Part shown: positions 1 through 8,050 of the stretch, one piece after another
Layout: the number at the start of each line of letters is the position of its first letter
Position numbering within the stretch: position 1 is the first letter of the stretch
NCBI GenBank assembly: GCA_004151065.3
Contig: NWUY0300002251.1
Coordinates: 54,719 to 66,089 of the forward strand
Direction: 5' to 3'
Length of the DNA: 11,371 nucleotides
Source of the DNA: Larix sibirica
Taxonomy: Eukaryota; Streptophyta; Pinopsida; Pinales; Pinaceae
Notes under the pieces: generated by a model
Told to the model about the DNA's origin: nothing
The model's input: the letters and a program-made list of their open reading frames with translations, nothing else
Databases searched by the model: none
Made by a program: the position numbers and the translations under genes

Positions 1-90
1 ATGTTTAATAATAAAATTAAGATAGATTTTTATGTTTTTAGGAAGCGTATTTTTATTATACTATATTAAGTACAGAAAGTTTTATTAACT

Positions 91-322
91 TCTTATTAAA
101 ATGGTTAAATGTCTCCCTTACACATACATAGGGCTTTTAATAATTATGCACCATTTCTTTTTCATAATTTTAAATGTCGATATCATATTCTTATCAACAT
201 ATTATTTCTTATTAAAATGGTTAAATGTCTCCCTTACACATACATAGGGATTTTAATAACTATGCACCATTTCTTTTTCATAATTTTAAATGTCAATATC
301 ATATTCTTATCAACATGTTATT
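91..322. repeat. Tandem duplication, two 116 bp units
   Basis: Two head-to-tail copies of a 116 bp AT-rich unit lie at 91-206 and 207-322, and a third copy starts (tcttatt) at 323 but diverges at once. By eye they differ at only about four positions (for example gggctttt versus gggatttt, gtcgatatc versus gtcaatatc), so the duplication is young compared with the surrounding decay. An apparent 75-residue open frame across it (109-336) is repetitive and AT-driven, and I do not regard it as a gene. Confidence 0.95.
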
Positions 323-329
323 TCTTATT

Positions 330-524
330 CAACTAATTTTTATCAAACTAAGTTATCTTTTTTATTTAAATTTATTTTCCAATGTTTTGGAAAAATAATT
401 ATTAATTTTAATAAGTCAATAAAACAAAAAACAATAGTCCCAAGGCAGGGGGGCTAGCTGCTTTGCAGCTATTATACTTGTTAAAATATAAATTTGAATA
501 GTCATTTTATGAGATGCCATCATT
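330..524. other. AT-rich spacer with a small hairpin
   Basis: No gene is visible. The only structure is a short perfect hairpin at 455-471, with a 7 bp stem (tagctgc / gcagcta) around a ttt loop, next to a G-run (aggggggc) at about 447-454. Nothing links it to a terminator or a known RNA. Confidence 0.5.
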
Positions 525-833
525 TTATCTTAGAATGGTGGCTAGTTTCAAATTTAAAGTTGATATTTCCATAAAATATTCTACAAGATGTGTTACATCT
601 ATTGTTGATAAATATTTTGTCTTTGCACACATATAAAGGCATAATCCGCTATCATGTGAAGCGTACAAAAGAAAATATGCATTATGAAAAAATTCGATAT
701 AGATAATGCAAGTTGCTCCTTGCCAATCCTTTTTAATGAAAGAATCTTGCATTTTAAAAAAAATTGCAGTAAGTACCTCTTTTCCTAACCATGGTTGGAT
801 AAACAAGGAATTTTCATGAATATTAGAGGATCC
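525..833 (-). pseudogene. Unidentified minus-strand coding-like fragment
   Basis: On the minus strand a stop-free stretch of about 100 codons runs from just after a TAA near 836 down to about 528. It carries no clear ATG start: the frame can be entered at a TTG near 806 or further upstream. The composition is more protein-like than the neighbouring AT-rich frames, with Trp, Cys and charged residues spread evenly (for example SFIKKDWQGATCIIYIEFF and LCLYMCAKTKYLST). I do not recognise the family. No convincing splice acceptor or donor brackets it, though an exon of a decayed or unspliced gene is possible. It could also be a chance open frame, which is not rare at this length in a window this size. 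Confidence 0.25.
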
Positions 834-971
834 AAATTATAATAAGTACCTTCCAGAGGAATTTTGAAATGCGACCCCAAAAAGAATACACAAGAATGAT
901 TATATGTTCATTTTAAAGCTAGTAAAAAATAAAATGCTTAAGTATCATTTATAAACTACTTATACTCAAAA

Positions 972-1028
972 GAAAGCATTTCAAAATAACTAATACTTTG
1001 AAAGCATTTCGAAATAAGTATATACTTT
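972..1028. repeat. 28-29 bp direct repeat, two copies
   Basis: The unit beginning gaaagcatttc at 972-999 is followed directly by a near-copy at 1000-1028. They differ by caaaataac versus cgaaataag and a one-base length difference. It sits in an AT-rich stretch with no gene. Confidence 0.85.
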
Positions 1029-1045
1029 TAATAAGAAATAGCATT

Positions 1046-1271
1046 CTTAAAATGCCAAATTTGTCCAATCAAGTAAAACTCAGGTCTTAAAATGCCAAAT
1101 TTGTCTAAAACTCATATTTTATTATTGTAAAAAGTTATTTTTACAAAATATTAAAACAAAATCTAAAAACAAAATGCATAAATATGAAGAAAAATGATAA
1201 TAATAAAAAACAAAATCAAAATAATTGATAATTTCAAATAAAAACGCCAAATTTGTCTAATCATGTTAACT
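1046..1271. repeat. Degenerate interspersed motif, three copies
   Basis: The core cttaaaatgccaaatttgtc occurs at 1046 and again at 1086 (spacing 40 bp). A third version, aaaacgccaaatttgtctaatca, sits at 1241-1263 and matches the first copy's extension (caatcaagtaaaact) better than the second does. The pattern suggests an older local duplication that has since drifted. The rest of 834-1397 is AT-rich DNA in which I see nothing else. Confidence 0.7.
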
Positions 1272-1397
1272 ACTCCAAATAAAAGTTCCTAGAACTTTAA
1301 ACATTTTGACCGAAGGCTCATAGAGGTTAGTAGTTCCAAAATTAATAAAATTAAAACCTTTAAATAATAATAAAACCATCAAATAACTGCTACAAAG

Positions 1398-1570
1398 AAA
1401 AGTTTCTAAAGCTTGCTACAAAACACGTTGCCACCTTTTACCTATTGATTTAAGAATGAATCCAAAAAATTATATACAACCAATAAAAGTTTCTAAAGCT
1501 TGCCTTGAAAAAAACGTTGCCACTATTTAGCTATTGTATAAACAATGAATCCAAAAAATCATATACAACT
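1398..1570. repeat. Imperfect tandem duplication, ~87 bp unit
   Basis: Copies at about 1398-1481 and 1485-1570 share aaaagtttctaaagcttgc, acgttgccac and aatgaatccaaaaaat, in the same order and at matching spacing (period 87). They differ by scattered substitutions and small indels, so they are clearly older than the 116 bp duplication at 91-322. The copies lie just before the LINE 5' boundary and contain no credible coding frame. Confidence 0.85.
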
Positions 1571-1629
1571 AAGAGACTACAATGCATCATATTATAAAAA
1601 TAGATACCAAACTATTTGATTAGTGAACC

Positions 1630-1941
1630 TTGGAGAAGAGGTTCAGAGGGGCGGCCATGGCGGAACTACGGTTTTGATTTTTTCCTTCATTTGGCTCCGG
1701 TGGTATGATGATCTGTGTTGTTTCTTGATTAAGGTAGTTGGTAAACTTTACGATGACAGGTCCCAGTGCTTGCTGATTTGTTTTTCGTGTCTTAGCGGTC
1801 TTTTCATGCGTTCTAATTCTGGTACCCTTGGCGTATGTGCCGAAGTTGGTGGGTTTCTTGGGCCTTCTTTACTTCCAATCTGTTTCTTTTAGAGCTATTC
1901 ACAGGTTCAGTAAATTTGACTTGCCACTGGGTTAGATCCTG
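1630..1941 (+). other. Probable LINE 5' leader (UTR/internal promoter region)
   Basis: This stretch lies between AT-rich flank and the first ORF1 codon and is richer in G and C than the flank. It holds no long frame that matches ORF1. LINEs of this type usually carry their promoter inside the 5' UTR, which is the inferred role; no specific promoter motif can be pointed to. An 89-codon frame at 1623-1892 shows no LINE domain and is probably incidental. Confidence 0.5.
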
Positions 1942-3291
1942 ATGGATGACATCATTGGTGGGTTTTCCGAGGAGCCTAGGGAATCCTCTTCCTCGTAGGG
2001 CCGGACCCATAGTTATTTTCCTAAGGATATTGACCCCTTACTTTGTGATGGGAGTCAATTAGTGCTGCATTTGGAGTCAATTAGCTTACAGAGCAGCGGT
2101 GGAGGTTTATCTCGGAGAACAGGGGAGATAGCCCGGCAAAACTAGGCTTTGAAGGAGTTAAAACTTAGACAAGAGGAAGTTTCCATGACGCTGGGAAAAT
2201 ATGTGCATCTTAAAGGCATGTTCTGAGTCTCTCCACTCGAGCCCTTGTGGGTAAAATATGCTTTACAAGATTAAGTCGGACTGCACTCTTGTCTTGAATA
2301 ACTGAAAATTGGAAACCCTTGATAGGTGATAGCCCGAGGGTCCATATGCTTGTGAATAATTGTATATGCTTCCACTTTGTGGATGAGGAGCACGGTGTTT
2401 GTATCATGGCTAGGTCATGGGTCGTAGGCATAGGGTCATTATGTTTAAAACGTTGGCACTCAGAGTTTAACTAACTGTCTAAGTAGTTTCAAACGAATCA
2501 CTTATGGTTTCTACTGAAGGGATCTTTGTTAGAGCTATGATCTTGGGATATATTCAAAGTTGTGGAAAACAAGGTGGAAAGGTTCATAATTTTTTATGAA
2601 AATTCCCTCCTTCAGGAGGTCGGGAGGATAAAAGGACTATGTGGGTTCTCATGGAAATGGATGTTGGTCTTTGTTCATTGACTGAGATAACTATCTTGTG
2701 GGGGGACAATTCTTTTAGCAAACCCCTTGATTATTATCGGTTTATGTTTCGCTGCCACACCTATGGAGAGGGTGGGCATCTAAAGAATGCTTGACATTTT
2801 CTCCTTCCTCGGTGGGAACCTCTTCGATCTGTCAGGGTGTTTGAACAAGCAAATGGTGTTGTTTATGGTGGTACAATATTTGAGAATTAGTCAGTTGGGA
2901 TTTGTCAAAGGGATGCAGAGTTTCCCGATCCAAATCCTCTTTCTCTGAATTTCGGCTCAGTGTTTTTGGGTAAGTGTAAGCTCTAGTTCCTTGAATTTTT
3001 TGATTCTTTGAATGAGATAGAGGTTTAGATTCTTGAGGTTGTTGAGATGCACCACTGTTAAATAAGTAGGGTTGTTGAAGAAGGAATTTTCATATCCTCT
3101 GAATGTCTGAATGTGCCTCTCCTCCTTTGTCTAGGGATGCACGTGAGGAAGGTGGGGAGAGGATTCTCATTTCAAATGAGCATTCTCGGGTGGTTGACCC
3201 TATAGTTGAAGACTTTCCTATGAAGAACTTGCATATTGTTTCAAACTCTCAAATTTTGTGGGACGAGGAAGTGTCTCTTGCCTTGATTTGA
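1942..3291 (+). pseudogene. LINE ORF1 remnant: DUF4283-like domain plus CCHC zinc knuckle
   Basis: The family product is a nucleic-acid-binding protein that packages LINE RNA. The likely start is ATG 1942 (MDDIIGGFSEEP), and this frame runs with stops at 1996 and 2143 to VSMTLGKYVHLKG (2179-2219). A frameshift near 2210-2240 moves to another frame carrying the DUF4283-like core: RALVGK, ITENWKPLIG, CICFHFVDEEH and SWVVG...LKRW, 2238-2471, with one TGA at 2295. After a poorly readable 170 bp a third frame carries WVLMEMDVGL and SKPLDYYRFMFRC (2642-2755), the usual run into the zinc knuckle. The C-terminal part beyond 2795 is expected to be poorly conserved and is hard to follow. A short open frame at 3103-3291 (MSECASPPLSRDAREEGGE...) is Ser/Glu-rich and plausibly belongs to it. 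Where ORF1 originally ended is unclear. Confidence 0.85.
2753..2794 (+). other. Broken CCHC zinc-knuckle motif in ORF1
   Basis: The spacing of a CX2CX4HX4C knuckle is exact, but two of four ligands are lost. Cys1 (TGC 2753) and His (CAT 2777) remain. The second Cys position is Tyr (TAT 2762), one base from TGT, and the fourth is a TGA stop (2792), one base from TGC/TGT. The intervening residues GEGGH are typical of the family. Confidence 0.85.
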
Positions 3292-3632
3292 AATGAAGTT
3301 CAGTCTTTGAGTTATGGGGTATTGGTTCACAATCTTCCCTCTCCTCCTCATTTATCCAGGGGGGGATTCTTTTAGGATCTACTCCATTTTTTTTCTCGTG
3401 TTGATGAGTTGCAAGATCCTCTAGTCTCTACAAATCCTAATCCAAATGTTACCCTTAGAAAAAAAAATGGGGGTAAGGGGAGGAAAGTTTCATTTGGAAT
3501 TACTCTGGGGGAATTTGCGAGTCTGTCAGGCTGGTTTTGAATTCTGATTCTCTTTCTCTTAGTGATTTATCAGATTGATAGAATGTTCTATCAAACATAT
3601 TGGGGCCGCTTAGAGCAGAGTCAAATGTTGAT
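3292..3632 (+). other. LINE ORF1 tail / inter-ORF region, unreadable
   Basis: The stretch lies between the last credible ORF1 frame and the probable ORF2 start. It contains stops in all frames and a run of A then G (agaaaaaaaaatgggggt, ~3459-3475). I see no independent gene. It may include the decayed ORF1 C-terminus and the ORF1-ORF2 spacer. Confidence 0.6.
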
Positions 3633-4390
3633 ATGGTTTCTTAATGTTAATCGTGTCCCTTAATGCCTGAGGGGTAGGGGGATCCCCCAAGTATGTATTT
3701 CTTAAATGGTTAGTGATGTTTAGTTACTTGGATGTTGTATTATTACAAGAGACTATGGTTCCTGGTTCCAAAGCCACATAGATATTTTTGAAACTATTCC
3801 TATGTTCGGATTTTTGTTATATGGATGTTGAAGGACTGTCGCGGGGCTTCTTTAAGAATGGAACTGTAATAGAGTTAAGCTGAGACCATTTTAGACCTGT
3901 GAAGGAATATTGTTAGAGGGTCATAGTAGTAATTTGAATCGGCCTTTTTGTATCTTCAACTATTACGGTCCATACAATGACATACAAACTTTTTGGAAAG
4001 TAGTGGAGCAAAGCAGGGTTCTCAGTAGTTCTTTTCTTATTCTTGAAAGGGATATTAACTTCACGACTTTGGCTAGGGAGTCTTGGGGTTCTCATCAATG
4101 ATAGATCTGTTGGCGCCTTGGTTCCAAAACATCATTCTTGACTAAAAAAATGTGGATGTCGAACCTTTTCATTTATTACGTACATGAAGTAATGGGTGTG
4201 TGGCTAATGCAGCTGTATCCAAGACGCTTGATAGATTTTTGGTGGTAGAAAAATTTATTGGTTCTATGGATAGATGTAATTTCTTGGATTGAAAATGTTG
4301 TGACTTCTAACCATGTTTCTAGTGTCTTAAAGTTGGAGATGGACTCTTATAAGATCATATATCCTTTCAAATATTATCATGTGTGGTAAA
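3633..4390 (+). pseudogene. LINE ORF2, AP-like endonuclease domain (broken)
   Basis: This domain nicks target DNA to prime reverse transcription. The probable start is ATG 3633: MVS, then a frame jump consistent with loss of two bases in a Trp codon, then NVNRVP, which matches the family's opening S-W-N-V-R-G-L. The QET motif with its catalytic-site Glu is at 3731-3760 (DVVLLQETMV). In the next frame FCIFNYYGPYND (about 3946-3981) and ILERDINF (4039-4062) match the NxYGP and GGDFN blocks; the two Gly are replaced by Glu-Arg but Asp and Asn are kept. A third frame from 4104 gives DLLAPW, a TWSNG block whose Trp is TGA (4185) and LDRFLV (4227). The terminal SDH motif appears as SNH at 4306-4314, with His kept and Asp changed to Asn. 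At least three frames are used, so it is non-functional. Confidence 0.9.
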
Positions 4391-4920
4391 CAGAGGCATA
4401 CTTCTCTTGTTTGGTTCATTCTCACGGGAAGGAATTTAAAGAAAATTAATTTGGAACTATGATGATGCAACTTCCTCTCTTTCTATGCTCCCTTAAGGTG
4501 ATCATCTCAGTTTGGATTAGAAATAAGAAGCATTATGAGCAGCTGGATCTCAATCGGATTGAACAATCCTAAAACATGTTTTACTCTCATCTGGCAGTGG
4601 ATTCTATGATAGTACATGATTTGTTGCTTATTAGAAGATTGGAGTACAATAAATTTGGAACCCTATGGGAAGAGGAAGAATCATGGAGTCTCAAAAACAG
4701 GGCCTTGTGGATTACTCAAGTGTATCATAACACTAAAAGTTTCCACAAATATGCAGATTACCGAAGGATGAACAATGTTATTTGGGAAATTGAGGATTTG
4801 ACGAGAAGGAATTTCACTTCTCAACAACGGATCAAAGAGGATGTGGTTAGAAATTATGACGGTCTCTTTAAGAAATGTAATGTTAATAATATTTCTTCTC
4901 AATTTCAAGTCTAGCAAAGT
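4391..4920 (+). pseudogene. LINE ORF2, linker between endonuclease and reverse transcriptase
   Basis: This segment stays mainly in one frame, with an uninterrupted stretch at 4576-4911. Charged, helix-prone text such as EEEESWSLKNRALWI and FTSQQRIKEDVV is typical of the ORF2 region between the endonuclease and the RT fingers: the family has a W...R....W block followed by an FF.....RR..N.I..I pattern, seen here as FHKYADYRRMNNVIWEI. A TAG at 4912 interrupts the frame, which resumes at once in phase at 4915. No catalytic residues are expected here. Confidence 0.8.
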
Positions 4921-5795
4921 ATGCCTCAAGTTTTTTCTGAAGTAAATTGTGCAGAGATTGGCCGACCTCTCTCCTTTACGAAAATTGAGAATATTTTGAA
5001 CCATATGGCTAAGGACAAGAGTCCTGGGCCCGACAGGTGCATAATCGAATTTTACATTCATGTTTTTTATATTTTGGGTCCTAACTTATTGCGGTTAGTT
5101 GAAGATGTGTGCTCTTCAGGATCGGTCTTGGGAGCTGTCAATACAACCATTTTAGCCCTCATTCCGAAGTGCATAAATCCTATCTCATTTAATGATTTCT
5201 ATCCAATATCCTCTATGCAACCTTCTTTATAATATTATAGAAAAATTTATTGCTAACAGATTGAATTTTGGGCTATCTAGAGGAATCTCTAAGGAGCAAT
5301 TTGGTTTTCAACACCACCGTTAGATTTTCGATGTTGTAGGAGTATCACAGGAGTCAATCCACTCTGTAAAGTTAAAGAATTTAAATGCTATGGTGATCAA
5401 GATGGATCTTGTGAAAGCTTTTGACAAGGTAGATTGGTCCTTTTTGAGGTTGCTCCTACTTAATGTTTGTTTGAGTTATGAGATTACACAGTAGATCATG
5501 GCGTGCATCACAATGGAAAACTTCGTTGTATTGGTGAATAGAAGCCCAACTAATTTTTTAAAGAGCTCTAGGGGATGAAGACAAGCATGTCCCATATTGT
5601 TGCTTTTATTTATGCTTGTCATTGAGGGGTTGATTTGATTGATTGATCGGGCAAAGTGATAAGGTAAGATCATGTGTATTAAAGTTTTTGCTTCTCATTT
5701 TGTTACTCACCTACCATTTGTAGATGATGTCCTTCTATTTGGAATTGGCTCGGTGGCAGAGTGGAAATATTATAATGATATTATTGATACTTTTT
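4921..5795 (+). pseudogene. LINE ORF2, reverse transcriptase domain (broken)
   Basis: The domain copies LINE RNA into DNA at the nicked target. Order of blocks: LSFTKIENILNHMAKDKSPG then PD..IIEFY (KSPGPD at 5017-5034), NTTILALIPK (5140-5169) and SFNDFYPIS (5185-5211). A frameshift near 5212-5216 follows, then CNLLYNIIEKFIANRL (from 5216). Motif A is KMDLVKAFDKVDW at 5399-5437 with the catalytic Asp at 5405. VLVNRSPTNF precedes RG-stop-RQACP at 5568-5593, and FVDD, the YADD-box equivalent, is at 5717-5728. All three catalytic Asp positions are therefore still present. In-frame stops include TAG 5321 (expected Gln), TAG 5492 (expected Trp) and TGA 5576, so no full-length enzyme can be made. 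Confidence 0.93.
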
Positions 5796-6937
5796 ATTGT
5801 ATGTCAAGCATGGATATCAACTACCTAAAGTTGAGCTTTCATTGGTGTGATACTGAAGTTGAGGTCTTGAACCATATTCAGTCTTTTCTCCCCTTCTCTT
5901 TGCATGTTTTTGATGTGGGATTTAAGTACCTTGGGTATTTTCTGAATCCGAATTGTTACCTTTGTGAGGATTGGATATGGTTGGTGAAGGTCGAAAAAAG
6001 GATAAATAATTGGTGCAATAGATGGCTTACTCTGGGAGATAGGTAGGTTGATCCTGATTAACTCAATCCTGTCAAACATTCCTTTTTTTTGTTGTCTATG
6101 ACCAAAGACCCTCTGTTTATCTTAAATCTTATTGGACAAAAAAATTTAAATTTTTTTATGGTCTAGTTCCAAATCTAGGACTTGTATGCATCTTGTGGCT
6201 TGGAATAAGATCTCAATTTCGAAAAATTTTAATGGTTGGGGTATTAAGAAAGTTTTCTAGTTTAGCAAGGCCTTAGTGATGAGGAGTTTATGAAGGGCTA
6301 TTATGGGTTTTAGTCTTTCGAGTGAAGTATTGCAGAGGAAATATCTAAAAAATTTGACAGTTATTAAGTGGATTAGAAAGGAGGATAAAAAGAGTTGTGT
6401 TGTACCCAACATATAGAGTGGGTTGCTTGAATCATTCCCTGCTTTGAATCGATGGGTTGCTTCGAAGGTGGGTAATGGTTTCCACGTGAGACTTGGGGTT
6501 GATCCTTTTATAGGAGGTGCCGATGATTATAATATTTCTCTTCCAACACTTTAGGAACTCCACTCAAAATGTATCTATTTCTTAAAGCATGCAAGGAGAA
6601 CATATTCTATTTTTGAGGGGACAAGTTATTGGCAATCTGTCGTGGGTTTAAATTTGGGAGGACAAAGTGCATAGGAGTGTAACGTTATGTGAGTTCCATT
6701 CGTCATGCTAGTATCATATTAAAAAAATACAGATGACAAGATCTATTGGTCATGGAATGCCGCAAATGGACATGTTGACTCCAAATCCTCCTACGACTCA
6801 ATTGCATATGATAATATTGTTTATAGACAAAGGTGGTGGATCCATAAGATATGGAAGTTGTTGACCCCCATAAATATTATTTGCTTGCGTGGATGGCTTT
6901 GGAAAATAAGATTCTACTTGAAATAATGGAGAATTTA
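5796..6937 (+). pseudogene. LINE ORF2, C-terminal region, truncated before the zf-RVT cysteines
   Basis: Family blocks continue after the RT palm: YLGYFLNPNCY, W..LVKVEKRINNWCNRWL and TLGDR to 6045, then a frameshift near 6038 to GRLILINSILSNIPFF. FLWSSSK, MHLVAWNKISI and GWGIKKVF follow, then KYLKNLTV, ASKVGNGFHVRLGVDPF, YWSWNAANGHVDSKSSYDSI and WWIHKIWKLLTPINI (from 6834). A final frame change gives AWMALENKILLEIMENL at 6887-6937. The family normally goes on to a Cys/His zf-RVT cluster; none is found. After 6937 the resemblance stops at once, which marks a truncation or insertion breakpoint. Confidence 0.88.
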
Positions 6938-7573
6938 TGAGTCAGTTAGTTGAACGGTAGTTTATTTAACGCAGATCCTATTTCTGCGATGTTTGTTGCA
7001 ACTGTTTTCTGTATGCTTCAGTTAATATAAACGGATTGAGTGTTACTATCCGTAATGTTCTGTTTTCCCAAATTTGCTCTGTTTTCTTCAGTTCACTGCA
7101 CTCTGTTTTAACTGTTGATTATTAAGTGATCACTTCGAATCCCTTCTCTGTAATATCCTTAATGTTTCTCTGTAATATCCTTAAGGGATCTGAGAGGCTG
7201 TGATTTAGCCTTACCTAATGTACATATCACGGAATAAATTTGTAATGTAAGGATTATGTGTCGAATCCGGTTGTCTCTGCAGCGCGGGAGTGATCTGTTC
7301 ATAGATCAATTCCCTGCAAAAATGATTGATTACGATCTGAGTTTTATGATACCCCAGATCTACTCAACATGGTTGGTATTTTATATTATCCTGGAAGTAA
7401 TAACTTGTGTAATCGGAAGAGCACCATCCCTGAGTGAACTCAATGATTATAATTAGCTCTTGAATATCAGTTGTACCATCAGTAAATCGCTATTCCTGGA
7501 CTAACAACTTGTAATTTAGATAGCTCTTGAAGTGTTAGATAAGGAAACTGATGAATCATATCCCCGAATTTAT
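6938..7573. other. Unassigned segment cutting off the LINE, weakly LTR-like
   Basis: The segment starts with TG (tgagtcagttagttgaacgg) immediately after the last LINE-like codon. It contains a TATA-like gttaatataaacgg at 7021-7034 followed by T/C-rich text (ttctgttttccc, ctctgttttcttcagttcactgc), a layout reminiscent of a plant Copia LTR promoter and R region. Against this, no primer-binding site is seen and the far edge ends in cccc, not CA. The 8 bp word gaatttat at 6931-6938 recurs at 7566-7573, so an inserted element of about 627 bp with a target duplication is possible. A 66-codon frame at 7256-7456 has no recognisable motif. Identity is open; an LTR fragment is only one guess. Confidence 0.3.
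7144..7187. repeat. 22 bp direct repeat, two copies
   Basis: The word ttctctgtaatatccttaa (19 bp identical) begins at 7144 and again at 7166, giving adjacent 22 bp units. It lies inside the unassigned segment after the LINE breakpoint. Confidence 0.9.
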
Positions 7574-7593
7574 TTCTTTAAACTTTATATATT

Positions 7594-7607
7594 AAAAAAA
7601 AAAAAAA
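7594..7607 (+). repeat. A14 tract
   Basis: Fourteen consecutive A follow the AT-rich text tttaaactttatatatt. The arrangement resembles the poly(A) end of a LINE or other retroposed sequence on the plus strand, about 20 bp after the second gaatttat. A chance or slippage-expanded A run is equally possible. Confidence 0.5.
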
Positions 7608-8050
7608 CTGAGACGGAAGGCGCGTATTCAAATTCTGTATACTCTTATTTTCTTAAAAACCAAGAACTAGTGTTTTGAGTTATGTTGACTTCTTTCCATA
7701 AACAGAGATCTGTAGCGACGCCGACTTGTTGAATTTCTTGAACTACATGTTCTGATTCTTTAAATCGAGCTGAGACCCTTCCTCACCGATCCGATCTGGA
7801 GTGATACTCCAAGTGGATCATGGTCGGTGTGAGAGCTAGCTGTTGGTTGTTCCGAGATGATCAGGATTTCTTTTCTGTCGTGTTGCCATTATAATCGGAA
7901 TCTGGATCCTGGTCCGGAAGCCTTATACTTCTGATGGTGATCTAGCGCTGTCAATTCTTGGGAGAGATGATTCCTCACACGTAGGTGAAACCTGGCTTTT
8001 GCTCCACGATGGCGGCCACAATCACCGATCCTTCAAACGCGCATGCACGT
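7608..8050 (-). other. GC-richer segment, possible remnant of a minus-strand element
   Basis: CpG-containing, more complex sequence contrasts with the AT-rich flanks. On the minus strand an ATG at about 7894 opens MATRQKRNPDHLGTTNS before a stop. Further along the minus strand, at about 7290-7430, the broken text SGMVLFRLHKLLLPG, then SRS and later RNQSFLQGIDL loosely resembles the PGMVLVS...L.G.NY..W.RS...AKNKLGFI.G.I layout of plant Copia gag. The match is thin, crosses frames and stops, and no LTR or primer-binding site confirms it. I treat this as an unidentified decayed element. Confidence 0.2.

Larger units (their letters stand above)
1630..6937 (+). mobile_element. Decayed plant LINE (L1-type non-LTR retrotransposon), 3'-truncated
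   Basis: Reading all three plus frames gives, in the fixed order of plant LINEs: a leader, ORF1 with a DUF4283-like domain and CCHC knuckle, then ORF2 with AP-like endonuclease, reverse transcriptase and the beginning of the zf-RVT-like C-terminal region. Landmarks are RALVGK at about 2238, the knuckle at 2753, DVVLLQET at 3731, KSPGPD at 5017, FVDD at 5717 and ALENKIL at about 6896. The element is dead, with frameshifts and in-frame stops throughout. The 5' edge is placed where AT-rich flanking DNA gives way to a GC-richer leader (ggcggccatggcgg at ~1651) and is uncertain by some tens of bases. At the 3' end, sequence that still encodes the protein stops at 6937. The normal 3' end, 3' UTR and poly(A) junction are not present there, so target-site duplications cannot be assigned. 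Confidence 0.95.

Noticed and set aside
109-336. 75-codon plus-strand open frame over the 116 bp repeats
   Set aside because: It is created by the tandem duplication; both halves encode the same low-complexity hydrophobic text and there is no homologue-like motif.
91-1570. CRISPR-like array from the repeated units
   Set aside because: Units are adjacent with no regular unique spacers, repeat types differ, and the context is plant nuclear DNA.
4681-5061. 126-codon minus-strand open frame
   Set aside because: It lies antisense to the well-supported LINE linker and RT start, and its text carries no motif of its own.
5825-6079. 84-codon minus-strand open frame
   Set aside because: Antisense shadow of the conserved ORF2 blocks YLGYFLNP and GRLILINS.
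7133-7143. tRNA T-arm-like text (acttcgaatccc)
   Set aside because: No matching acceptor, D or anticodon stems are found upstream at the right distances.
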